Of a stretch of 64,000 nucleotides of DNA, positions 11,422 through 21,663 are shown one piece after another (position 1 is the stretch's first letter; each line of letters begins with the position of its first letter). Source of the stretch: Buddleja alternifolia. Its lineage: Eukaryota; Streptophyta; Magnoliopsida; Lamiales; Scrophulariaceae. The stretch spans positions 38,624,423 to 38,688,422 of the forward strand of contig CM033394.1 in the NCBI GenBank assembly GCA_019426215.1, in the 5' to 3' direction. Under the pieces are notes generated by a model, which was not told the origin of the DNA, searched no databases, and saw only the letters and a program-made list of their open reading frames with translations. The position numbers and the translations under genes are program-made.

Positions 11422-11763
11422 GTAAAGGGGAAAGACGAACCAAACTACTCGATATTCGATTCGAATTCGATTGTTAAAAGTTCTTTTGAGCTCGGTTAAT
11501 TAATTTATCAAACCAAGGTTGAACAACTTTTTGTGTTTGATAAGTTTTGGAGCTCGACTCGATTAGTAAAGAATAATAAAAACATATATGTAAAAAAAAT
11601 CAAACTACTCGAGCTCTACTCGTGTTCGGCTCGATTAAAGCTCGTTTGAGTTTGGCTCGATTAATAATCAAACAAGCTCAAACACAAATTTTGACACTCG
11701 ATTGTATTTCAAATAAATTTGAACAATATCTCGTTCGATTCTACTCTGCTCGTTTACACCCCT
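11422..11763. mobile_element. hAT-like MITE with CTCGA/TTCGAGCTCG-rich body and GTTTACACCCCT end
   Basis: The right end GTTTACACCCCT and the left AGGGGAAAGACGAACC are diverged inverted ends. The body is packed with CTCGA, GAGCTC and TTCGAT motifs, a pattern common in plant hAT-type MITEs. A perfect 8-bp duplication, ACTAAGAT, flanks it at 11414-11421 and 11764-11771. No coding frame. Confidence 0.75.
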
Positions 11764-11771
11764 ACTAAGAT

Positions 11772-12740
11772 ATATGTATAACACATTGTATTGAGGAGAA
11801 CGACTATATAGATTTCTCTTTCTCATTTCTAAGGTGAAGTGCTATGAAAAATGGGATATTAGGCTGAGTAAAAAAGAATACCAGCTCACCGATTGCACGA
11901 TATAATTTCCATCATATTTATTTAATGATTGAATTTAAGAAACTTAAAATCTTGTGGCAAAATATGTTAAAAATAAGCTTTAAGTCTCTTTCAATTATTA
12001 TTTATTATCAATATTTTATCTGAACGTAATGTGCCTCCTTAGAACTTTGTTATCTATAATCTATCTATAATCTATATATAGATATCTATAATCTATCTAT
12101 AACGATTATAAAAGTGTGAATGTTAGGGGATGATTTACATTTCTTAACTTGTTTGTAGAGATTAAAACATCCTTATGTGAATATTATGCTAGAAAAAAAA
12201 GTAAGGTTTATTAAGTAAATACATTTATTATATTAATAATTAATTTAATCTATCCTTCTAAACAACTTAATGTTAGTTCATTGTATGCACTACTATAATA
12301 AATGAGTCAATTTGTTCATTGTATATATTCATGATTAATTTTGTATATACTTTTTCTTATTAGATTTTGTTTGACATTTTTGTAAAAATGATTGATGTGT
12401 ATAAGTAGTAAATAATTTTCTGTCTTTCACCACAAATATTTTCTAGAATATGTAATTCTTTTTTGTCTAATGAGCAACATAAAAATTTTAAATGGACTTT
12501 AAATAAATTATGTTGTCTGTTACATTTTTGATGTGTATTCCATATGAATTCTATAACATGAGAAAATTTAAAAAACAAACTTGAAGGGAAAAATGTTGGG
12601 TTGTTGGTGACGTATCTCATTTTGCATGCTTTACTTACATTGACTCTTAAAATTCAATTAAAAATTTTAGTTGAAAAGATAAGAACATACAATCATAATT
12701 AGAAAAAAATTATTTCTAACATTATAAAATTTCAGAAAAA
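11772..12740. other. AT-rich spacer, no gene seen
   Basis: No supported gene. The minus-strand ORF at 12360-12620 is low complexity with no motif. A TCTATAATCTATCTA-type repeat lies near 12050-12105. Confidence 0.55.
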
Positions 12741-12749
12741 CAAAGCAAG

Positions 12750-13064
12750 GGGGTGTGGCCTAGCGGTCACAAGGCCTTTGGTCGTGAGAATCCACCCAGG
12801 TTCAAACCCCAGGTGATGCTTGGTAAGGGGAGTTTTCTCCCCTATCATGTCCTGGGGGGTGATTTCAAAACCCAGGTGATGCTTGGTCTGGGGAGTTTAC
12901 TCCTCCATCCTGCCCTGGGGGCCCCTGCGCTTATCGAGTCAATCGCCTATGGTTTACCTAGGGCGGCTTACCTCCATACGTGGTTTGCGGGCTATTGTGT
13001 ATGGACATGTTTGCTCTGTTGGGTGACCGGTGGAGGTTTACCCTGAAATTTCCAAAAAAAAAAA
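12750..13064 (+). mobile_element. tRNA-derived SINE with an internal duplication
   Basis: The head reads GGGTGTGGCCTAGCGGTCA, which contains a pol III A box (TGGCCTAGCGG). About 35 bp on is a B box, GGTTCAAACCC. This tRNA-like head followed by a GC-rich body and a terminal A11 run at about 13053-13063 is the plant SINE plan. A block starting CCCAGGTGATGCTTGG occurs twice, at about 12809 and 12871, so the body holds a tandem duplication of about 62 bp. Possible flanking duplication TTCARAAAAACA is weak. The 97-codon ORF across it is a by-product of GC content. Confidence 0.75.
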
Positions 13065-15816
13065 GGTTCAAAAAACACGTAACTTAAAAAGAAAAAATAT
13101 ATATATGAGGAGAAAGAAATTTATTACTCCTTTTAACCTCTCACAAAAATAAACAAATGAGAATTCTGTTTATAATTTACCTATTCATTTTTGCCTTTTT
13201 TATTTAACAACAAAGAGTCATGAAATTAGTATTTTTATTTATATTTATCGATAAATTCATCTTTTCTATACTCTCTAGCATTATAATAAGATATGTTAAT
13301 TAGAGAGAAAATGAGAAATTATTTTAAACAATCTACAAAAGTACATAGGGGTCAATTTTAAATAAATTTAGGTTGGTGTCTCACTATCTTTTCTTACATA
13401 GTACATGATTATTGAAGATTTACATAATTAATGAGATTGAATAATAAATTAAACGGGCATTAGGTTGGATTATCATATGTACCTAACTTTTTTACCGTTA
13501 CAGAAATTACATTTGTGCAGTCCCTGTATTTGTCATATATAGTATTATTTGTTATATAAAGCAGTTTGTAGCGTTTTGCCTTTCTCAACATTTTTGTAAA
13601 AATTAAAGAATATTTTATTCAAAAAGATGAAAAATACTATTTTACATGGCAATAAGCAAATTCCTATATTCCGCCACAAGGTTTCCTAAATAATTTATTT
13701 CTAATTATGAGTGCCAGCATCTTAATCAAGCTGCAAGTGACAAAAAAGATTATTCAATAACTTCTACGAATATTGAACTTGAGTTTCATAAAACGATTTC
13801 TTGAATTCTTTCTTCCGAAATAATATATTCTTAAACCCAAAAATCCTATATTCATGAAAATTATAGGAAGCGCCATAATCCATTTTATATGACAAGACGT
13901 CAACTTAAAACTGAGTTGATGAGATGATAAAAGAATTTACAAAGGTAGAAAAATAAGAACTCACAACATATTCAATAATTTAGAAAAATGGAATACGATT
14001 AATTATTGCAAAGATTTAAAAAAGGAACTGATAAACTAAGTCTTTCTTCTTTTTTTCGTTTGGATCTTTTTGTCACATATGATAAAGAATTCAGCTACAA
14101 AAGTTTTCAAGTATAATATTACGTAAAAGAACATTAGATATAAGTAATTTGATAGAATTATGCAATTTTTTAATCAAATTAGATATGGACCATATATTAT
14201 TCATTGATGAATATGTTTTAGATATTATGATTACAACTATAAAGTTAAATGTCCTCTACTTTTTTTAATGATACAAACATAAAATAAAAGGTAAGTGATG
14301 TTATTAAATAAACTAAATAAAAATATTAGCTGATTAAACTAGATTAAGAAAATAAAATAGGATAGTGCATACTTTAACATTATATATTGAGTTGTGGATT
14401 ATCATCAAGTTAAATATTTCACTAACATGATCAAATGTATTAATCACAATTTTAATCTTACAACAATGAAGTTCATTTATTTATATATGTCTATGACGTA
14501 TTGCTATATGATACAAACTTTTATTTTCATACTAAAAATCATCAAAAATTGTATTTTGGTCCCATTTGATAGGGGTTGGCCACTCAGTCACAATCATTAT
14601 GAGATTTTCACGTTTCATCTTATATGATAAAATTTCCAAGCACAGTGAGTTCTCCATATTAAAAAATGGACGGGTGTTATTAGTCAACTTTTAAAAAGTT
14701 GCATGAACCCCCTGGATTTTGTAAAACTAACAAAAACTTCATTAATTAAAAAGAAAAGAATATAAGATTGTTTGGGGGGGGGGGGTTCTTATTACCCAAA
14801 TTCAGAGATTGAGTCATAGGGGAGAGGTGGTGTCAGAGATTGTGGTGGCAATGCAGTTGGGGAGAGAAGAAGGGGGAAGGCAAGTAGTGATGGTGCGAAA
14901 TGTGGTGGTGGCACTGCAGTGGAGAGAAAAGAAGTGACAAGTGGAGTGCGGTGTGCGAACTAGGTCTGGGAAGCTAGTTGGGTGGGGTAGGGGAGACAAA
15001 GTGAGGTTGGGGTAAGTTTTTTTTTTTTTTTTTTTGCATATTTGACATAGGTCAGGAAAGGCTATGCAACTTTAAGAAATTGATTAACGACTTTTATTCA
15101 TTTCTTAATGGAAAGAACTCAATGTGCTTCAAAATTTACTAGAAGTGAAAGTCCAATAAAAAATAAGAGCAAATGCACAACCCCCTACCTTATAAGACTA
15201 AAAATATAATTTTACCTGAAAATTAACAAAACATATGCAGTAGCCTACGCGGAAAAGTTTTGAGATTATAGTTTATATTCTCCCACAAGATTCCTACTCT
15301 TCTTCTGCACGTGATCGATCTCAAGACGAAACACTATGAATAAAATTTTATTTTGGAGTCGTGATCAACCATCAAAAACTCCATGTAAAAAGTGGATCAT
15401 GACTTTAGAACAACCATATTATATTTGTCGTAATTTTTCACTGGTGAAACTATTTCACCTATTTTTATATGTTTAACTTATTGTTTGTTGGTCAGGACAT
15501 ACAAAAAAATCTAGAAGGAGAGATTGAATAGACCCTTGAAATCTTCTTAGTTTCAAAAGCTTGTGTTATGATTTATCGAACGTCCTTCCAACGCTGTCTT
15601 GTTTTGCAGGACTAGGTAATTCATGAGAAAACTGATGGAGGAGATTTTAAAGATTTATGATGCAAAATTCATCTGTATAATATGGAATTCAAGGAAAAAC
15701 TTATGGAGGACGTATTAAAGATTTATGGTGCAAAGTTTGTCAACATGCATCATATATCTATTTATATATGATACGGAATTAAAATCATTGCTGCAAAGAT
15801 CTACCCAAACAATACA
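13065..15816. other. AT-rich spacer, no gene seen
   Basis: No coding frame with recognisable content. Notable items are a run of 11 G at about 14776-14786, a purine-rich G/A tract at about 14810-15010 that ends in poly-T, and two diverged copies of a block containing TATGGAGGA and AAAGATTTATG at about 15625 and 15697. Confidence 0.5.
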
Positions 15817-16272
15817 GGAAAATTGTATTTTTCTACCCATAATTTTGCTCAAGTTCAATTTTTGGTCCAATTCATTATGAATTTCTTACATTTAGTCTTA
15901 TAACATTTAAAATGTCTCACATTTAGTCCCCACCAAAGTTTTCATCTAAAATCTAACGGTTAATTCCGTTAGTCAACATTTTGACCTATTCTTTGGAGGA
16001 GAATTCGTGCCCGAATGCATTCACATACATATTATATTCAATATCACGATATTTTTATTAAATATCATGTGCCACTCACACACAAAATCTCCAAAAAAAT
16101 TGCTGCCAATAGGTTGACTAACGGAGTTGGTCATTAAATTTTGGACGGAAACTTCGGTCGTGACTAAATGTGAGACATTTTGAAAGTTATAGGATTAAAT
16201 GTGAAAATTCTGTACCGAATGAGACAAAAATTGAACTTGAGTAAAATTGTGGGACGAAAAATTCAATTTTCC
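15817..16272. mobile_element. MITE-like element with about 190-bp imperfect inverted arms
   Basis: The left arm from GGAAAATTG and the reversed right arm from GGAAAATTGAATTTTTCG share, in the same order, CTCAAGTTCAATTTTTG, ACATTTAGTC, AAAATGTCTCACATTTAGTC and the inner block CTAACGGNNNNNTCCGTTAGTC. The centre (about 16000-16095) is unique. I could not settle a target duplication. No protein is encoded. Confidence 0.65.
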
Positions 16273-16339
16273 CCAACTCACATTCTTTCTTGTCCTAAAT
16301 TTAATCCAAACGACCCACGTTATTCCCTAGATAAATACA

Positions 16340-16362
16340 AAGATATATATATATATATATCT
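16340..16362. repeat. (AT)n microsatellite
   Basis: Alternating AT run inside non-coding DNA. Confidence 0.8.
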
Positions 16363-16876
16363 CATAACAATAATTCATACTAGGTGGTAATTTTTGTCTT
16401 GTAAAAATGATCTATTAACAAAGAAAAGCATAAAAGTAATTTGTAATCATAAAAACAACTCCAACTCTAATACATAAGGTAAGAAATTAGAACACTACAA
16501 TTTGGTAATCCATTTTATTCAACCAAAATAAGAACTCGACGGTGAAGTGCAATGCAAGATCAATAGTTAAATGCATTTTTTTCTAAAGAGGTAGAAAAAT
16601 ACACGCCCTCAAAACATCTCAAAATTTTTGGTTGAATAATCAAAATGTTTTACTAGAAAGGAAATCATGAGGTGTTATATATGCAATTTTTTTCAAAAAT
16701 TAAAGTGTCGAGTACACAAATATAATGTGAAAGGGATACAGAGCCTTTTAATTATAAGTTGAGGGTATATCCTTTTTATTGTTAATTAATGAATTACATG
16801 AGTTTGATTATACTTTTCATCTTAATTTCTTGAATATAAAAAAATATATAAAATTTACAAAAACATTTTTTGTAGT

Positions 16877-17067
16877 ACCGAAATTTTTAAAGTTTCTTAC
16901 TCGTACATTGCCTTCCAATTTTTTATATCCATCTTTCATAGATTAGAGCTAAGTTATAAGAATTTATTTACAATATTAACAAAATATATCCAATCTCCCA
17001 TGTATCCTCCAGTGACATTAACAATATTAACAAAATATGAAACACAGTAAACATTTATTAAGTATGC

Positions 17068-17103
<36 letters not shown>

Positions 17104-17430
17104 CCTCGCAAATTACGATGTAAAATCGATGAATCACACAAGCAACTTCAAACAACAGTACCAAATCACAAGTCCATGCGCCTCGTGATTATTCTCAATC
17201 ACACAAAAACACACACGCAAAACAAACAGTAATAATAATCGTAATTAATATGCATCATTACTTTCAATATTTGTACGTACGTAACTATTACTTTACATGG
17301 TGAGCCTCGATTTCATTGGTCGACTTAATGGCTATATTCAAAAGTGAAATGGGGTCTGGTGAATCTTCGCTGAGCTTCTCATATGCAATAGTCCACGTCA
17401 CCAAATGATCATCACCATTTGTATCGACAT
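16877..17430. repeat. direct duplication, copy 1 (MLP exon 2 and 3' flank)
   Basis: From ACCGAAATTTTTAAAG onward this segment is nearly identical to 18834-19389. It covers the 3' flank of the MLP gene, an (AT)n run (17071-17100), the stop codon and about half of exon 2. Only a few substitutions and 1-4 base indels separate the copies, so the duplication is recent compared with the surrounding DNA. Confidence 0.9.
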
Positions 17431-18426
17431 GAATAGTAGCTGTATATTCCTTGTATATCTGAAGAACATCCCCCTCTACAGCCTTGAATTTCACCAACTT
17501 CTTTTCCTCATCTATGGCTTCAATTACAACTTTCATATACTTCTCTTTGCCCTCTACAGTTTCAACAACACTCAAATAATTAGTATTAAAATATTAGAGA
17601 TGTAATATTAAAGATGGATTGGACCAATAAGTATTTCAGAAACAAATGGTTTCAATAGAATGGCATATAAAGCTTCAGAAATCCCTCTTTGAAATAAAAT
17701 ATTATGTCATCTCTGGAAAGCATGACCGTCCTTAAAGTTTAATTTGTGTTTCAATTTCGTTTTCAAGTTATTTTTCGGTGGATTTTGGAAGGATCGGGCA
17801 GCATCTCACATGCCAATTTTTAGGTGCAAGTGTGAGGTGCACACATGTTGTTATTATTAGACATGTGAGAAATTGTAACCCAATTTGACCAAAATCCACT
17901 GGAAGATGGTTTGGACGACGAAAATGAATACAAATTAAACTTTCGAGACAATAGCATAATATTTAGTACTTTAAAAATCAAAGTGATACAAAAATGAAAC
18001 TATAGAGACTATTAATGACATTTTCTATATACTACAACGCAAGACCCGTAAAACCTTATCAGCATATTCTATATATCAACTCAAAGTCAAATATTATAAC
18101 ACTAAATATATCATGTTGTCACCAAATAACTTCAATTTTCCCACATAATTCCCAGCTAAAAAAGTTCATTATGAAATTTCAAAACATCGACGCATAGACA
18201 TGACATTAGTGAACAGTAAGCAAAGTAATAGTGGCTTACCGTCAGTATATTTCCAGAGGGTGACAGAGCCTAAAGTTCCGAACTCTGCTTCATGCAAATC
18301 ACAACCTTGTATGTGATCAGGGGTAATATTGGCCAAATGGTGTGGTTTGTGCCTAAAAAGATCATGAAAAACATCCCCATGACACTTAATCTCTTTCTCA
18401 ACAGTCATTTTACCCTTTAGACCCAT
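17288..18426 (-). CDS. major latex protein-like (MLP, Bet v 1 fold) gene, two exons
   Basis: Exon 1 is 18426-18240, the intron 18239-17554 (donor GTAAGC, acceptor ACTGTAG) and exon 2 is 17553-17288 with stop TAA. The joined length is 453 nt, or 150 residues, the usual MLP length. The start MGLKGKMTVEKEIKCHG matches the family; the upstream in-frame Met at 18471 was not used because it adds a non-family tail. Seen features: LFRHKPHHLANITPDHIQGC, the glycine-containing EFGTLGSVTLWKY, a central EAIDEEKKLVKFKAVEGD and a C-terminal helix ending EIEAHHVK. Bet v 1-fold proteins form a hydrophobic pocket; MLP members are cytosolic and linked to stress and ligand carriage, but this one's ligand is unknown. 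A TATA box lies about 105 bp upstream. Its neighbour at 19249-27954 is a dead paralogue. No lesion is visible. Confidence 0.88.
17700..18030. mobile_element. possible MITE in the MLP intron
   Basis: Inside the intron, AAAGTTTAATTTGTGTTTCA (about 17736) is an inverted match to TGAATACAAATTAAACTTTC (about 17924), with further weaker pairing outward (ATTATGTCAT / GACATTT). The centre holds a GTGAGGTGCACACATG block. Borders and target duplication are unresolved. Confidence 0.4.
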
Positions 18427-18530
18427 CTGATTTCCCTTCACAATATTCAAGAAAATAATTAGGCCAAGCAATGCAATAAAGTTGAAAAATGAAGAAATTA
18501 GAGGTAGTTATAATGCTCAACAATGTGGTC

Positions 18531-18540
18531 TACTTATATA
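18531..18540 (-). promoter_or_regulatory. TATA box of the MLP gene
   Basis: The minus strand reads TATATAAGTA about 105 bp before the MLP start codon, leaving room for a 5' leader of about 75 bases. The dead paralogue keeps a similar TATATAAAGAC-type motif at the matching place near 28100-28125. Inferred from position and motif only. Confidence 0.6.
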
Positions 18541-18589
18541 GTTGAGTTACTTGGGTTTAGCTAAGCCACTTTATTATTTTCAATGAAAA

Positions 18590-18834
18590 AAAATATGGCA
18601 TTCAAATCAGTTGGTAATGTTAAAATTGACACTGATTATAAATTTTTAGTGACAAGAACTTTTATTTTTGTTAGAAAAACAGTTCTTATATGTTTAATAG
18701 TGAAATGATTTGTCACTTTTGATAATTAGTGATAAAAAAATTGTTGTCACTATTGATAATGAATTGTCACTCTACTTGTGTTGTCACTAAACATATGTCT
18801 CTAATAGTGATGATCATTTGGTGACGTGTTGTCA
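18590..18834. repeat. TTGTCAC/GTGACAA-rich segment, CACTA-like subterminal repeats
   Basis: At least eight copies of TTGTCACT, AGTGACAA or TAGTGAT occur in both directions, ending with the palindrome-like GGTGACGTGTTGTCACC exactly where the direct duplication starts. Clusters like this form subterminal regions of plant CACTA transposons. At the other duplication copy the junction is preceded by TTTTTTGTAGT (about 16867), which resembles a CACTA terminus. No transposase is present. Confidence 0.4.
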
Positions 18835-19024
18835 CCGAAATTTTTAAAGTTTCTTACTCGTACATTGCCTTCCAATTTTTTATATCCATCTTTCAAAGAT
18901 TAGAGCTAAGTTATAAGAATTTATTTACAATATTAACAAAATATATCCAATCTCCCATGTATCCTCCAGTGACATTAACAATATTAACAAAATATGAAAC
19001 ACAGTAAACATTTATTAAGTATGC

Positions 19025-19064
<40 letters not shown>

Positions 19065-19389
19065 CCTCGCAAATTACGATGTAAAATCGATGAATCACAC
19101 AAGCAACTTCAAACAACAGTACCAAATCACAAGTCCATGCGCCTCGTGATTATTCTCAATCACACAAAAACACACACGCAAAACAAACAGTAATAATAAT
19201 CGTAATTAATATGCATCATTACTTTCAATATTTGTACGTACGTAATTATTACTTTACATGGTGAGCCTCGATTTCATTGGTCGACTTAATGGCTATATTC
19301 AAAAGTGAAATGGGGTCCGGTGAATCTTCGCTGAGCTTCTCATATGCAATAGTCCACGTCACCAAATGATCATCACTATTTATATCGAC
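18834..19389. repeat. direct duplication, copy 2 (dead MLP exon 2 part)
   Basis: Mirrors 16877-17430. It has a longer (AT)n run (about 19027-19061). In the exon part it shows a 1-base deletion in the A run near 19300 and a 2-base deletion near 19380 relative to copy 1. It stops abruptly at TATCGACAT, where unrelated sequence begins. Confidence 0.9.
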
Positions 19390-19428
19390 ATAGTACTAAA
19401 AATGATGTTTGAAAATTCCTGAAATGCT

Positions 19429-19852
19429 AAGGCTTTGTATGAATGGGTATTTTAAAAATATTTTTATTTTTTGAATAATCAAAAAATGAAAATGCACACT
19501 GGTAAATTTTAAAGAAAATATTCAAATTTTAAATTCTACTATATATTCCTCTATATAACTACTCATCATTTCAATGACTTCATTCTCTCTCTTTATTAAT
19601 TACATAATTCAACTATTCAACACATTCTCTTTCTTACTTTATCATAATAAAATATTATTCTAATTTTTTCTCCTATCATCATTACATATATAACTAATTC
19701 AATCAATTTTATATCACATTTACACAATTTTCAAACATTTCTCAAAAATACATCCAAACAAACAAAAAAAATTAATATTTTCACACGAATTTTTATAATA
19801 CACATTTTTCAATAAAAACTCAAAATTCATTTTCGAAAATACAACCAGAGCC
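19429..19852. mobile_element. Tourist-like MITE (PIF/Harbinger type), TAA target duplication
   Basis: The left end is GGCTTTGTATGAATGGG and the reversed right end GGCTCTGGTTGTATTTTCG. Flanks are TAA at 19426-19428 and 19853-19855, the 3-bp target expected of PIF/Harbinger. The 424-bp AT-rich body has no coding frame. It lies in the intron of the dead MLP copy. Confidence 0.7.
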
Positions 19853-19855
19853 TAA

Positions 19856-20179
19856 AAGATCAATTTGCATTTCAAGCGTTTAGGGGCTTATTTGTGATTA
19901 CGTCATACTCAGGGAGTGTACATTTAATTTTTCCTTTTCGAAAATTATCATCATCTTTTTTTCGGGGGTAAAATCCACAAGTCAAAAGTGTGTTGGGGAG
20001 ACTATGATGTGGTGGGGCAGTTAAATGCCGGTTGGTGGGTGGTGGGGTGGGGTGATGATAGGGCTGAGATTTTGAGTGGCCGCGCGCGATAGGTTTAAAG
20101 GGCAGTTAAATCACTATAAGTACCTACACATAAATAGGACATGAATTAATGAACATTAATCAAAATGATAATTGTTTAC
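19856..20179. other. intron remnant of the dead MLP gene with a G-rich tract
   Basis: No gene. It includes a GGTTGGTGGGTGGTGGGGTGG tract at about 20030-20050 and text (CAATTTGCATTTCAAG, GGGGCTTATTTGTGATTA) that resembles 28645-28683, so both may be parts of one dispersed repeat. Confidence 0.45.
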
Positions 20180-20472
20180 CATCATTATACTTCCAGAGAC
20201 TGACAGAGCCTAAATCTCCAAATTCTCCTTCATGCGAATCACAACCTTTATATGATCAGGGATAATATTGGCCAAGTGGTGTGGTTTGTGCCTAAAGAGA
20301 TCATGAAAAACATCCCCCAGCCCGATTGGATGGGATGCTATTTCCTATTTTTCATTTTTCTTAAAAAACATAGGAAATTTTATTTTTAAAAAGTAGAGAT
20401 ATGATGATGAAAGTATGTTTGGATAAATTTTTTTTATAGAAAAAAGTGAAATGATTAGGTATGATTTTTTTG

Positions 20473-20574
20473 AAAATTGCATAATACCCTCCTGTGATAT
20501 GCGAAACCTGCGCGAAACTCCCCTGTGATAATTTTTTTGCGAATCACTACCTTGTGTTATTTTTTATTCTGCAC
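20473..20574 (+). repeat. left TIR of the MULE
   Basis: 102 bp, starting AAAATTGCATAATACCC and containing CTGCGCGAAACTCCCCTGTG. It matches the right TIR almost base for base. In Mutator elements the TIRs hold the promoter and transposase-binding sites; that role is inferred here. Confidence 0.92.
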
Positions 20575-20699
20575 ACTCGCCCTCGCCGTCTGTCAACGTT
20601 AACTGCGTTAGTTTTTTTTGTACATTTCCCTTTATGCCCCCATAGTAATAGATCAACAAAAGGGGTTTTTGACATTTTTCACATCCAAACATCATCGTG

Positions 20700-21660
20700 A
20701 GAGAGAAAAAAAATGGAAGAACTAGGGTTTTCATCCCATTTCCAAATCTTGTGAGGATTAATCAGTTTGAACTTCGATTTTGTGTTAGAAATCACGAAGG
20801 CATTGTTATAATTTGAATCCATTGCTTCGAAACACACTATTTTGTTGTGAAATAAGAACGCACGATAGGTAAGGTTTTCTTAAATCCTTTAAATAGTTGT
20901 TTTATCTGATTTTTAGAAGTATTTTATATAAATCTCATGTTTTTATTTGTTGATTAGGCCTTTCTAACCCACGAACGACAAAAGGAGAAAGATTCTGCTG
21001 AAAAGGGCTTTTACAGGTATATGCTTTGTTCCAAAGTGATTCTGTTTTTTCATGTTTGTTGTGAGAAAATTACTTACAAACGTTCATATGTTGTTTTTGT
21101 AGTGTATAACTGACTGGGGGGAAACATTTTGTGTTTGGTGAAAGCAACCCTTCATTTGGGTTTCAGTGTGTTAAATATGGGTTCATTTGTAGACTTTATG
21201 ATATTGGTGGTCCCAATTGTAAATGTGTGGATAGATTAGAATGATAGTTGTAAAACCATAAGTGGTGGGGTAACGTGTCTGGTGGATTGCATATATTTGC
21301 TTAGTATATGACTTGAAATTATTATATTTTATGTTGTTATTTTAGAGTATTATATATAGGATCATGTGTCTGCTTTATTAAATTGGTGGTCCCAATTGTA
21401 AATGTGTGGAATAGATTAGAATGATAGTTGTAAAACCATAAGTGGTGGGGTAATGTGTCTGGTGGATTGCATACATGTTGACAATTAAATATAGATGTCA
21501 TTTTGTCACTTTGTCTTGATATGTGTAGAATCTTATTGATTATAGTAATGTGTATTTAATTTCTTTTCTGCTGTTTGCTTTTAGTGTGACATTTCTGCCT
21601 TACTAAATGCAAAATAATTTTGGCTTTATTTAATAATTGGCTTAATTTGATCCTTTGCAG
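20700..21660 (+). promoter_or_regulatory. MULE transposase 5' leader with introns and a 180-bp duplication
   Basis: Plausible leader introns are 20869-20957 (GGTAAGG / GATTAG) and 21017-21660 (ACAGGTATA / TTTGCAG); the last acceptor lies 3 bases before the transposase ATG. The second intron holds a tandem duplication with a period of about 180 bp: 21203-21293 and 21382-21473 are nearly identical, with weaker match upstream. No coding content. Confidence 0.55.
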
Positions 21661-21663
21661 AAA

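Noticed and set aside
12756..12800. Possible tRNA gene (A and B boxes present)
   Set aside because: No acceptor stem or clean cloverleaf could be built, and a SINE body and poly-A tail follow directly.
12753..13046. 97-codon ORF
   Set aside because: It spans the SINE body, and its repeats at protein level come from the SINE's internal duplication.
14814..14999. Minus-strand ORF rich in Pro, Ser and Thr
   Set aside because: Product of a purine-rich tract with no domain or splice context.
16867..19061. Whole 16.9-19.1 kb as a composite transposon bounded by direct repeats
   Set aside because: The repeats are parts of MLP gene copies with matching exon content, so gene duplication explains them better.
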